From Hippophae tibetana (taxonomy: Eukaryota; Streptophyta; Magnoliopsida; Rosales; Elaeagnaceae): a stretch of 64,000 bases of DNA. A program made the translations under genes and the position numbers. Of this stretch, positions 26,637 to 39,998 are shown piece after piece. The notes under the pieces are model-generated. The model did no database searches. It was not told the origin of the DNA and was given only the letters and a program-made list of their open reading frames with translations. Numbering within the stretch: the first letter of the stretch is position 1; each line of letters opens with the position of its first letter. The DNA lies in assembly GCA_037013495.1 (NCBI GenBank), contig CM072808.1:6425319-6489318 (forward strand), written 5' to 3'.

Positions 26637-26996
26637 GTCGACGTAGGATTGTTTATTTATATTTTTAATCAATCTCTCTTATTGAAACAAATAGAGATGA
26701 GAAAAGGAAAATGAATGTGGTTCACATTTTCAAAATAGAAAACACATTTGGTAAATATGGGTTACAAATTTCAACGGAGATAAATTTTGACTGAGGTATC
26801 GAAACGAATATTATAATATATCAAATTAAAGCTCGTATCAAATTAAACAATATGCATTTTCCTCGATAGGAAAATCATTTTTGTACGGAAATAACATCGT
26901 TTACATCACTTATTTAATATTTAAAGTTTTTGACGCAACATTTTCATTTTACTTACTTCCGGTTAAATTGAATAGAGCTATAAAGGAGATATTGGT
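26637..26996 (+). repeat. Monomer type J (360 bp), representative copy
   Basis: Alpha superfamily. It has the GTCGACGTAGG marker of I joined to an A body (AGAGATGAGAAAAGG, GTAAATATGGG), but with B-like CTCGATAGG, A-like TACC/GGAAAT and a tail GGTTAAATTG. Full copies are at 23745, 26637, 28804, 36389, 40725 and 50125, and partial copies at 31694 and 58785. It is always followed by C*. Confidence 0.88.
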
Positions 26997-27360
26997 GCCG
27001 ATCAAGGTTTGTTTATTTATATTTTAAATCAATCTCTCTCTTTCAAAAAAATATTGAGTAGAAAAAAAGAACGGAGATTTTGTTCACATTTTCAAAAACA
27101 AAAAAACATTTGGTAAAAAAGAGTAACCACTTTCAATGGAGATAACTTTTTACTCGGGTATCGAAACGACTATTATAGTTTATTAAATCGAAGCTCTTAT
27201 CAAATTACACAATATGCATTGGTCTCGCAAGACAAAAATCGTTTTTGTACCCAAATAACATCGTTTACATCACTTATTTACTATTTAAAGTTTTTTATGC
27301 AACATTTTCATTTTACTTACTTCCGGTTTAATTCAATAGAGCTATAAAAGAGATATTGAT
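26997..27360 (+). repeat. Monomer subtype C* (364 bp), representative copy
   Basis: C-type with CTTTTTCAAAAAAATATT in place of CTTTTTGAAAAAATATT (one extra base), and usually AAATCGAAGC for AAATGGAAGC. Copies start at 24105, 26997, 29164, 32054, 36749, 41085, 50486 and 59145. Each follows J or a J-like monomer and precedes A*. The strict association shows that the J-C*-A* trio moves as a unit. Confidence 0.9.
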
Positions 27361-30300
27361 GTCGACCTAGGATTGTTTATTTATATTTTTAATCAATCTC
27401 TCTTATTGGAACAAATAGAGATGAGAAAAGGAAAATGAATGTGGTTGACATTTTCAAAATAGAAAACACATTTGGTAAATATGGGTTACAACTTTCAACG
27501 GAGATAAATTTTGACTGAGGTATCGAAACGAATATTATAATATATCAAATTAAAGCTCGTATCAAATTAAACAATATGCATTTTCCTCAAAAGTAAAATC
27601 ATTTTTGTACCGAAATAACATCGTTTACATCACTTATTTAATATTTAAAGTTTTTGACGCAACATTTTCATTTTACTTACTTCCGGTTAAATTCAATACA
27701 GCTATAAAGGAGATATTGATGCCGACCTAGGTTTGTTTATTTATATTTTTAATCAATCTCTCTTATTGAAACAAATAGAGAAGAGAAAAAGAAAATGAAT
27801 GTGGTTCACATTTTCAAAATAGAAAACACATTTCGTAAATATGAGTTACAACTTTCAACGAAGATAAATTTTGACTGAGGTATCGAAACGATTATTATAA
27901 TATATCAAATTAAAGCTCGTATCAAATTAAACAATATGCATTTTCCTCGATAGGAAAATCATTTTTGTACCCAAATAACATCGTTTACATCACTTATTTA
28001 TTGTTTAAAGTTTTTGACACACCATTTTCATTTTACTTACTTCCGGTTTAATTCAATAGAGCTATAAAGGAGATATTGGTGCCGATCAAGGTTTGTTTAT
28101 TTATATTTTAAATCAATCTCTCTTTTTGAAAAAATATTGAGTAGAAAAAAAGAACGGAGATTTTGTTCACATTTTCAAAAACAAAAAAACATTTGGTAAA
28201 AAAGAGTAACCACTTTCAATGGAGATAACTTTTTACTCGGGTATCGAAACGACTATTATAGTTTATTAAATGGAAGCTCTTATCAAATTACACAATATGC
28301 ATTGGTCTCGCAAGACAAAAATCGTTTTTGTACCCAAATAACATCGTTTACATCACTTATTTACTATTTAAAGTTTTTTATGCAACATTTTCATTTTACT
28401 TACTTCCGGTTTAATTCAATAGAGCTATAAAAGAGATATTGATGTCGACCTAGGATTGTTTATTTATATTTTTAATCAATCTCTCTTATTGAAACAAATA
28501 GAGATGAGAAAAGGAAAATGAATGTGGTTCACATTTTCAAAATAGAAAACACATTTGGTAAATATGGGTTACAAATTTCAACGGAGATAAATTTTGACTG
28601 AGGTATCGAAACGAATATTATAATATATCAAATTAAAGCTCGTATCAAATTAAACAATATGCATTTTCCTCAAAAGTAAAATCATTTTTGTACCGAAATA
28701 ACATCGTTTACATCACTTATTTAATATTTAAAGTTTTTGACGCAACATTTTCATTTTACTTACTTCCGGTTAAATTCAATAGAGCTATAAAGGAGATATT
28801 GATGTCGACGTAGGATTGTTTATTTATATTTTTAATCAATCTCTCTTATTGAAACAAATAGAGATGAGAAAAGGAAAATGAATGTGGTTCACATTTTCAA
28901 AATAGAAAACACATTTGGTAAATATGGGTTACAAATTTCAACGGAGATAAATTTTGACTGAGGTATCGAAACGAATATTATAATATATCAAATTAAAGCT
29001 CGTATCAAATTAAACAATATGCATTTTCCTCGATAGGAAAATCATTTTTGTACCGAAATAACATCGTTTACATCACTTATTTAATATTTAAAGTTTTTGA
29101 CGCAACATTTTCATTTTACTTACTTCCGGTTAAATTGAATAGAGCTATAAAGGAGATATTGGTGCCGATCAAGGTTTGTTTATTTATATTTTAAATCAAT
29201 CTCTCTTTTTCAAAAAAATATTGAGTAGAAAAAAAGAACGGAGATTTTGTTCACATTTTCAAAAACAAAAAAACATTTGGTAAAAAAGAGTAACCACTTT
29301 CAATGGAGATAACTTTTTACTCGGGTATCGAAACGACTATTATAGTTTATTAAATGGAAGCTCTTATCAAATTACACAATATGCATTGGTCTCGCAAGAC
29401 AAAAATCGTTTTTGTACCCAAATAACATCGTTTACATCACTTATTTACTATTTAAAGTTTTTTATGCAACATTTTCATTTTACTTACTTCCGGTTTAATT
29501 CAATAGAGCTATAAAAGAGATATTGATGTCGACCTAGGATTGTTTATTTATATTTTTAATCAATCTCTCTTATTGGAACAAATAGAGATGAGAAAAGGAA
29601 AATGAATGTGGTTCACATTTTCAAAATAGAAAACACATTTGGTAAATATGGGTTACAACTTTCAACGGAGATAAATTTTGACTGAGGTATCGAAACGAAT
29701 ATTATAATATATCAAATTAAAGCTCGTATCAAATTAAACAATATGCATTTTCCTCAAAAGTAAAATCATTTTTGTACCGAAATAACATCGTTTACATCAC
29801 TTATTTAATATTTAAAGTTTTTGACGCAACATTTTCATTTTACTTACTTCCGGTTAAATTCAATACAGCTATAAAGGAGATATTGATGCCGACCTAGGTT
29901 TGTTTATTTATATTTTTAATCAATCTCTCTTATTGAAACAAATAGAGAAGAGAAAAAGAAAATGAATGTGGTTCACATTTTCAAAATAGAAAACACATTT
30001 CGTAAATATGAGTTACAACTTTCAACGAAGATAAATTTTGACTGAGGTATCGAAACGATTATTATAATATATCAAATTAAAGCTCGTATCAAATTAAACA
30101 ATATGCATTTTCCTCGATAGGAAAATCATTTTTGTACCCAAATAACATCGTTTACATCACTTATTTATTGTTTAAAGTTTTTGACACACCATTTTCATTT
30201 TACTTACTTCCGGTTTAATTCAATAGAGCTATAAAGGAGATATTGGTGCCGATCAAGGTTTGTTTATTTATATTTTAAATCAATCTCTCTTTTTGAAAAA

Positions 30301-33300
30301 ATATTGAGTAGAAAAAAAGAGCGGAGATTTTGTTCACATTTTCAAAAACAAAAAAACATTTGGTAAAAAAGAGTAACCACTTTCAATGGAGATAACTTTT
30401 TACTCGGGTATCGAAACGACTATTATAGTTTATTAAATGGAAGCTCTTATCAAATTACACAATATGCATTGGTCTCGCAAGACAAAAATCGTTTTTGTAC
30501 CCAAATAACATCGTTTACATCACTTATTTACTATTTAAAGTTTTTTATGCAACATTTTCATTTTACTTACTTCCGGTTTAATTCAATAGAGCTATAAAAG
30601 GGATATTGATGTCGACCTAGGATTGTTTATTTATATTTTTAATCAATCTCTCTTATTGAAACAAATAGAGATGAGAAAAGGAAAATGAATGTGGTTCACA
30701 TTTTCAAAATAGAAAACACATTTGGTAAATATGGGTTACAAATTTCAACGGAGATAAATTTTGACTGAGGTATCGAAACGAATATTATAATATATCAAAT
30801 TAAAGCTCGTATCAAATTAAACAATATGCATTTTCCTCAAAAGTAAAATCATTTTTGTACCGAAATAACATCGTTTACATCACTTATTTAATATTTAAAG
30901 TTTTTGACGCAACATTTTCATTTTACTTACTTCCGGTTAAATTCAATAGAGCTATAAAGGAGATATTGATGCCGACCTAGGTTTGTTTATTTATATTTTT
31001 AATCAATCTCTCTTATTGAAACAAATAGAGAAGAGAAAAAGAAAATGAATGTGGTTCACATTTTCAAAATAGAAAACACATTTCGTAAATATGAGTTACA
31101 ACTTTCAACGAAGATAAATTTTGACTGAGGTATCGAAACGATTATTATAATATATCAAATTAAAGCTCGTATCAAATTAAACAATATGCATTTTCCTCGA
31201 TAGGAAAATCATTTTTGTACCCAAATAACATCGTTGACATCACTTATTTATTGTTTAAAGTTTTTGACGCACCATTTTCATTTTACTTACTTCCGGTTTA
31301 ATTCAATAGAGCTATAAAGGAGATATTGGTGCCGATCAAGGTTTGTTTATTTATATTTTAAATCAATCTCTCTTTTTGAAAAAATATTGAGTAGAAAAAA
31401 AGAACGGAGATTTTGTTCACATTTTCAAAAACAAAAAAACATTTGGTAAAAAAGAGTAACCACTTTCAATGGAGATAACTTTTTACTCGGGTATCGAAAC
31501 GACTATTATAGTTTATTAAATGGAAGCTCTTATCAAATTACACAATATGCATTGGTCTCGCAAGACAAAAATCGTTTTTGTACCCAAATAACATCGTTTA
31601 CATCACTTATTTACTATTTAAAGTTTTTTATGCAACATTTTCATTTTACTTACTTCCGGTTTAATTCAATAGAGCTATAAAAGAGATATTGATGTCGACC
31701 TAGGATTGTTTATTTATATTTTTAATCAATCTCTCTTATTGAAACAAATAGAGATGAGAAAAGGAAAATGAATGTGGTTCACATTTTCAAAATAGAAAAC
31801 ACATTTGGTAAATATGGGTTACAAATTTCAACGGAGATAAATTTTGACTGAGGTATCGAAACGAATATTATAATATATCAAATTAAAGCTCGTATCAAAT
31901 TAAACAATATGCATTTTCCTCGATAGGAAAATCATTTTTGTACCGAAATAACATCGTTTACATCACTTATTTAATATTTAAAGTTTTTGACGCAACATTT
32001 TCATTTTACTTACTTCCGGTTAAATTGAATAGAGCTATAAAGGAGATATTGGTGCCGATCAAGGTTTGTTTATTTATATTTTAAATCAATCTCTCTTTTT
32101 CAAAAAAATATTGAGTAGAAAAAAAGAACGGAGATTTTGTTCACATTTTCAAAAACAAAAAAACATTTGGTAAAAAAGAGTAACCACTTTCAATGGAGAT
32201 AACTTTTTACTCGGGTATCGAAACGACTATTATAGTTTATTAAATCGAAGCTCTTATCAAATTACACAATATGCATTGGTCTCGCAAGACAAAAATCGTT
32301 TTTGTACCCAAATAACATCGTTTACATCACTTATTTACTATTTAAAGTTTTTTATGCAACATTTTCATTTTACTTACTTCCGGTTTAATTCAATAGAGCT
32401 ATAAAAGAGATATTGATGTCGACCTAGGATTGTTTATTTATATTTTTAATCAATCTCTCTTATTGGAACAAATAGAGATGAGAAAAGGAAAATGAATGTG
32501 GTTGACATTTTCAAAATAGAAAACACATTTGGTAAATATGGGTTACAACTTTCAACGGAGATAAATTTTGACTGAGGTATCGAAACGAATATTATAATAT
32601 ATCAAATTAAAGCTCGTATCAAATTAAACAATATGCATTTTCCTCAAAAGTAAAATCATTTTTGTAACGAAATAACATCGTTTACATCACTTATTTAATA
32701 TTTAAAGTTTTTGACGCAACATTTTCATTTTACTTACTTCCGGTTATATTCAATACAGCTATAAAGGAGATATTGATGCCGACCTAGGTTTGTTTATTTA
32801 TATTTTTAATCAATCTCTCTTATTGAAACAAATAGAGAAGAGAAAAAGAAAATGAATGTGGTTCACATTTTCAAAATAGAAAACACATTTCGTAAATATG
32901 AGTTACAACTTTCAACGAATATAAATTTTGACTGAGGTATCGAAACGATTATTATAATATATCAAATTAAAGCTCGTATCAAATTAAACAATATGCATTT
33001 TCCTCGATAGGAAAATCATTTTTGTACCCAAATAACATCGTTTACATCACTTATTTATTGTTTAAAGTTTTTGACACACCATTTTCATTTTACTTACTTC
33101 CGGTTTAATTCAATAGAGCTATAAAGGAGATATTGGTGCCGATCAAGGTTTGTTTATTTATATTTTAAATCAATCTCTCTTTTTGAAAAAATATTGAGTA
33201 GAAAAAAAGAACGGAGATTTTGTTCACATTTTCAAAAACAAAAAAACATTTGGTAAAAAAGAGTAACCACTTTCAATGGAGATAACTTTTTACTCGGGTA

Positions 33301-35663
33301 TCGAAACGACTATTATAGTTTATTAAATGGAAGCTCTTATCAAATTACACAATATGCATTGGTCTCGCAAGACAAAAATCGTTTTTGTACCCAAATAACA
33401 TCGTTTACATCACTTATTTACTATTTAAAGTTTTTTATGCAACATTTTCATTTTACTTACTTCCGGTTTAATTCAATAGAGCTATAAAAGAGATATTGAT
33501 GTCGACCTAGGATTGTTTATTTATATTTTTAATCAATCTGTCTTATTGAAACAAATAGAGATGAGAAAAGGAAAATGAATGTGGTTCACATTTTCAAAAT
33601 AGAAAACACATTTGGTAAATATGGGTTACAAATTTCAACGGAGATAAATTTTGACTGAGGTATCGAAACGAATATTATAATATATCAAATTAAAGCTCGT
33701 ATCAAATTAAACAATATGCATTTTCCTCAAAAGTAAAATCATTTTTGTACCGAAATAACATCGTTTACATCACTTATTTAATATTTAAAGTTTTTGACGC
33801 AACATTTTCATTTTACTTACTTCCGGTTAAATTCAATACAGCTATAAAGGAGATATTGATGCCGACCTAGGTTTGTTTATTTATATTTTTAATCAATCTC
33901 TCTTATTGAAACAAATAGAGAAGAGAAAAAGAAAATGAATGTGGTTCACATTTTCAAAATAGAAAACACATTTCGTAAATATGAGTTACAACTTTCAACG
34001 AAGATAAATTTTGACTGAGGTATCGAAACGATTATTATAATATATCAAATTAAAGCTCGTATCAAATTAAACAATATGCATTTTCCTCGATAGGAAAATC
34101 ATTTTTGTACCCAAATAACATCGTTTACATCACTTATTTATTGTTTAAAGTTTTTGACACACCATTTTCATTTTACTTACTTCCGGTTTAATTCAATAGA
34201 GCTATAAAGGAGATATTGGTGCCGATCAAGGTTTGTTTATTTATATTTTAAATCAATCTCTCTTTTTGAAAAAATATTGAGTAGAAAAAAAGAGCGGAGA
34301 TTTTGTTCACATTTTCAAAAACAAAAAAACATTTGGTAAAAAAGAGTAACCACTTTCAATGGAGATAACTTTTTACTCGGGTATCGAAACGACTATTATA
34401 GTTTATTAAATGGAAGCTCTTATCAAATTACACAATATGCATTGGTCTCGCAAGACAAAAATCGTTTTTGTACCCAAATAACATCGTTTACATCACTTAT
34501 TTACTATTTAAAGTTTTTTATGCAACATTTTCATTTTACTTACTTCCGGTTTAATTCAATAGAGCTATAAAAGGGATATTGATGTCGACCTAGGATTGTT
34601 TATTTATATTTTTAATCAATCTCTCTTATTGAAACAAATAGAGATGAGAAAAGGAAAATGAATGTGGTTCACATTTTCAAAATAGAAAACACATTTGGTA
34701 AATATGGGTTACAAATTTCAACGGAGATAAATTTTGACTGAGGTATCGAAACGAATATTATAATATATCAAATTAAAGCTCGTATCAAATTAAACAATAT
34801 GCATTTTCCTCAAAAGTAAAATCATTTTTGTACCGAAATAACATCGTTTACATCACTTATTTAATATTTAAAGTTTTTGACGCAACATTTTCATTTTACT
34901 TACTTCCGGTTAAATTCAATAGAGCTATAAAGGAGATATTGCTGCCGACCTAGGTTTGTTTATTTATATTTTTAATCAATCTCTCTTATTGAAACAAATA
35001 GAGAAGAGAAAAAGAAAATGAATGTGGTTCACATTTTCAAAATAGAAAACACATTTCGTAAATATGAGTTACAACTTTCAACGAAGATAAATTTTGACTG
35101 AGGTATCGAAACGATTATTATAATATATCAAATTAAAGCTCGTATCAAATTAAACAATATGCATTTTCCTCGATAGGAAAATCATTTTTGTACCCAAATA
35201 ACATCGTTGACATCACTTATTTATTGTTTAAAGTTTTTGACGCACCATTTTCATTTTACTTACTTCCGGTTTAATTCAATAGAGCTATAAAGGAGATATT
35301 GGTGCCGATCAAGGTTTGTTTATTTATATTTTTAATCAATCTCTCTTATTGAAACAAATAGAGAAGAGAAAAAGAAAATGAATGTGGTTCACATTTTCAA
35401 AATAGAAAACACATTTCGTAAATATGAGTTACAACTTTCAACGAAGATAAATTTTGACTGAGGTATCGAAACGATTATTATAATATATCAAATTAAAGCT
35501 CGTATCAAATTAAACAATATGCATTTTCCTCGATAGGAAAATCATTTTTGTACCCAAATAACATCGTTTACATCACTTATTTATTGTTTAAAGTTTTTGA
35601 CACACCATTTTCATTTTACTTACTTCCGGTTTAATTCAATAGAGCTATAAAGGAGATATTGGT

Positions 35664-38600
35664 GCCGATCAAGGTTTGTTTATTTATATTTCAATTAATC
35701 TCTCTTATTGAAAAAATATTGAGTAGAAAAAAAGAACGGAGATTTTGTTCACATTTTCAAAAACAAAAAAACATTTGGTAAAAAAGAGTAACCACTTTCA
35801 ATGGAGATAACTTTTTACTCGGGTATCCAAACGAATATTATAATTTATTAAATGGAAGCTCGTATCCAATTACACAATATGCATTGGTCTCGCAAGAAAA
35901 CAATCGTTTTTGTACGCAAATAACATCGTTTACATCACTTATTTAGTGTTTAAAGATTTTGACGCATCATTTTCATTTTACTTACTTCCGGTTTAATTCA
36001 ATAGAGCTATAAAGGAGATATTGGTGCCGATCAAGGTTTTTTTATTTATATTTTCAATCAATCTCTCTTATTGAAAAAATATTGAGTAGAAAAAAAGAAC
36101 GGAGATTTTGTTCACATTTTCAAAAACAAAAAAACATTTGCTAAAAAAGAATAACCACTTTCAATGGAGATAACTTTTTACTCCGGTATCCATACGAATA
36201 TTATAATTTATTAAATGGAAGCTCTTATCAAATTACACAATATGCATTGGTCTCGCAAGACAAAAATCGTTTTTGTACCCAAATAACATCGTTTACATCA
36301 CTTATTTACTATTTAAAGTTTTTTATGCAACATTTTCATTTTACTTACTTCCGGTTTAATTCAATAGAGCTATAAAAGAGATATTGATGTCGACGTAGGA
36401 TTGTTTATTTATATTTTTAATCAATCTCTCTTATTGAAACAAATAGAGATGAGAAAAGGAAAATGAATGTGGTTCACATTTTCAAAATAGAAAACACATT
36501 TGGTAAATATGGGTTACAAATTTCAACGGAGATAAATTTTGACTGAGGTATCGAAACGAATATTATAATATATCAAATTAAAGCTCGTATCAAATTAAAC
36601 AATATGCATTTTCCTCGATAGGAAAATCATTTTTGTACCGAAATAACATCGTTTACATCACTTATTTAATATTTAAAGTTTTTGACGCAACATTTTCATT
36701 TTACTTACTTCCGGTTAAATTGAATAGAGCTATAAAGGAGATATTGGTGCCGATCAAGGTTTGTTTATTTATATTTTAAATCAATCTCTCTTTTTCAAAA
36801 AAATATTGAGTAGAAAAAAAGAACGGAGATTTTGTTCACATTTTCAAAAACAAAAAAACATTTGGTAAAAAAGAGTAACCACTTTCAATGGAGATAACTT
36901 TTTACTCGGGTATCGAAACGACTATTATAGTTTATTAAATCGAAGCTCTTATCAAATTACACAATATGCATTGGTCTCGCAAGACAAAAATCGTTTTTGT
37001 ACCCAAATAACATCGTTTACATCACTTATTTACTATTTAAAGTTTTTTATGCAACATTTTCATTTTACTTACTTCCGGTTTAATTCAATAGAGCTATAAA
37101 AGAGATATTGATGTCGACCTAGGATTGTTTATTTATATTTTTAATCAATCTCTCTTATTGGAACAAATAGAGATGAGAAAAGGAAAATGAATGTGGTTGA
37201 CATTTTCAAAATAGAAAACACATTTGGTAAATATGGGTTACAACTTTCAACGGAGATAAATTTTGACTGAGGTATCGAAACGAATATTATAATATATCAA
37301 ATTAAAGCTCGTATCATATTAAACAATATGCATTTTCCTCAAAAGTAAAATCATTTTTGTACCGAAATAACATCGTTTACATCACTTATTTAATATTTAA
37401 AGTTTTTGACGCAACATTTTCATTTTACTTACTTCCGGTTAAATTCAATACAGCTATAAAGGAGATATTGATGCCGACCTAGGTTTGTTTATTTATATTT
37501 TTAATCAATCTCTCTTATTGAAACAAATAGAGAAGAGAAAAAGAAAATGAATGTGGTTCACATTTTCAAAATAGAAAACACATTTCGTAAATATGAGTTA
37601 CAACTTTCAACGAAGATAAATTTTGACTGAGGTATCGAAACGATTATTATAATATATCAAATTAAAGCTCGTATCAAATTAAACAATATGCATTTTCCTC
37701 GATAGGAAAATCATTTTTGTACCCAAATAACATCGTTTACATCACTTATTTATTGTTTAAAGTTTTTGACACACCATTTTCATTTTACCTTCTTCCGGTT
37801 TAATTCAATAGAGCTATAAAGGAGATATTGGTGCCGATCAAGGTTTGTTGATTTATATTTTAAATCAATCTCTCTTTTTGAAAAAATATTGAGTAGAAAA
37901 AAAGAACGGAGATTTTGTTCACATTTTCAAAAACAAAAAAACATTTGGTAAAAAAGAGTAACCACTTTCAATGGAGATAACTTTTTACTCGGGTATCGAA
38001 ACGACTATTATAGTTTATTAAATGGAAGCTCTTATCAAATTACACAATATGCATTGGTCTCGCAAGACAAAAATCGTTTTTGTACCCAAATAACATCGTT
38101 TACATCACTTATTTACTATTTAAAGTTTTTTATGCAACATTTTCATTTTACTTACTTCCGGTTTAATTCAATAGAGCTATAAAAGAGATATTGATGTCGA
38201 CCTAGGATTGTTTATTTATATTTTTAATCAATCTCTCTTATTGAAACAAATAGAGATGAGAAAAGGAAAATGAATGTGGTTCACATTTTCAAAATAGAAA
38301 ACACATTTGGTAAATATGGGTTACAAATTTCAACAGAGATAAATTTTGACTGAGGTATCGAAACGAATATTATAATATATCAAATTAAAGCTCGTATCAA
38401 ATTAAACAATATGCATTTTCCTCAAAAGTAAAATCATTTTTGTACCGAAATAACATCGTTTACATCACTTATTTAATATTTAAAGTTTTTGACGCAACAT
38501 TTTCATTTTACTTACTTCCGGTTAAATTCAATAGAGCTATAAAGGAGATATTGCTGCCGACCTAGGTTTGTTTATTTATATTTTTAATCAATCTCTCTTA

Positions 38601-39998
38601 TTGAAACAAATAGAGAAGAGAAAAAGAAAATGAATGTGGTTCACATTTTCAAAATAGAAAACACATTTCGTAAATATGAGTTACAACTTTCAACGAAGAT
38701 AAATTTTGACTGAGGTATCGAAACGATTATTATAATATATCAAATTAAAGCTCGTATCAAATTAAACAATATGCATTTTCCTCGATAGGAAAATCATTTT
38801 TGAACCCAAATAACATCGTTGACATCACTTATTTATTGTTTAAAGTTTTTGACGCACCATTTTCATTTTACTTACTTCCGGTTTAATTCAATATAGCTAT
38901 AAAGGAGATATTGGTGCCGATCAAGGTTTGTTTATTTATATTTTTAATCAATCTCTCTTATTGAAACAAATAGAGAAGAGAAAAAGAAAATGAATGTGGT
39001 TCACATTTTCAAAATAGAAAACACATTTCGTAAATATGAGTTACAACTTTCAACGAAGATAAATTTTGACTGAGGTATCGAAACGATTATTATAATATAT
39101 CAAATTAAAGCTCGTATCAAATTAAACAATATGCATTTTCCTCGATAGGAAAATCATTTTTGTACCCAAATAACATCGTTGACATCACTTATTTATTGTT
39201 TAAAGTTTTTGACGCACCATTTTCATTTTACTTACTTCCGGTTTAATTCAATAGAGCTATAAAGGAGATATTGGTGCCGATCAAGGTTTGTTTATTTATA
39301 TTTTAAATCAATCTCTCTTTTTGAAAAAATATTGAGTAGAAAAAAAGAACGGAGATTTTGTTCACATTTTCAAAAACAAAAAAACATTTGGTAAAAAAGA
39401 GTAACCACTTTCATTGGAGATAACTTTTTACTCGGGTATCGAAACGAGTATTATAGTTTATTAAATGGAAGCTCTTATCAAATTACACAATATGCATTGG
39501 TCTAACAAGACAAAAATCGTTTTTGTACCCAAATAACATCGTTTACATCACTTATTTACTATTTAAAGTTTTTTATGCAACATTTTCATTTTACTTACTT
39601 CCGGTTTAATTCAATACAGCTATAAAGGAGATATTGATGCCGACCTAGGTTTGTTTATTTATATTTTTAATCAATCTCTCTTATTGAAACAAATAGAGAA
39701 GAGAAAAAGAAAATGAATGTGGTTCACATTTTCAAAATAGAAAACACATTTCGTAAATATGAGTTACAACTTTCAACGAAGATAAATTTTGACTGAGGTA
39801 TCGAAACGATTATTATAATATATCAAATTAAAGCTCGTATCAAATTAAACAATATGCATTTTCCTCGATAGGAAAATCATTTTTGTACCCAAATAACATC
39901 GTTTACATCACTTATTTATTGTTTAAAGTTTTTGACACACCATTTTCATTTTACTTACTTCCGGTTTAATTCAATAGAGCTATAAAGGAGATATTGGT
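35664..39998 (+). repeat. Region II twelve-monomer block (4335 bp)
   Basis: Monomers: 35664 G, 36026 H, 36389 J, 36749 C*, 37113 A*, 37473 B, 37833 C, 38196 A, 38556 B, 38916 C-head/B-body, 39276 C, 39639 B. A* at 37113 shares the private change GTGGTTGACATT with A* at 27361 and 32418. The chimera at 38916 has the GCCGATCAAGG marker of C but a B body from TATATTTTTAATC onward. The C at 39276 ends with an A-type tail and jumps to B, as at 25189. Confidence 0.88.

Larger units (their letters stand above)
25552..35663 (+). repeat. Region II block 1: cassettes and trimers
   Basis: Monomers: 25552 B, 25912 G, 26274 H, 26637 J, 26997 C*, 27361 A*, 27721 B, 28081 C, 28444 A, 28804 J, 29164 C*, 29528 A*, 29888 B, 30248 C, 30611 A, 30971 B, 31331 C, 31694 A-head/J-body, 32054 C*, 32418 A*, 32778 B, 33138 C, 33501 A, 33861 B, 34221 C, 34584 A, 34944 B, 35304 C-head/B-body. 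The segments 29888-31330 and 33861-35303 share three private changes (GAGCGGAG, AAAAGGGATATT, CGTTGACATC), so they are copies of each other about 3973 bp apart. Confidence 0.88.
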
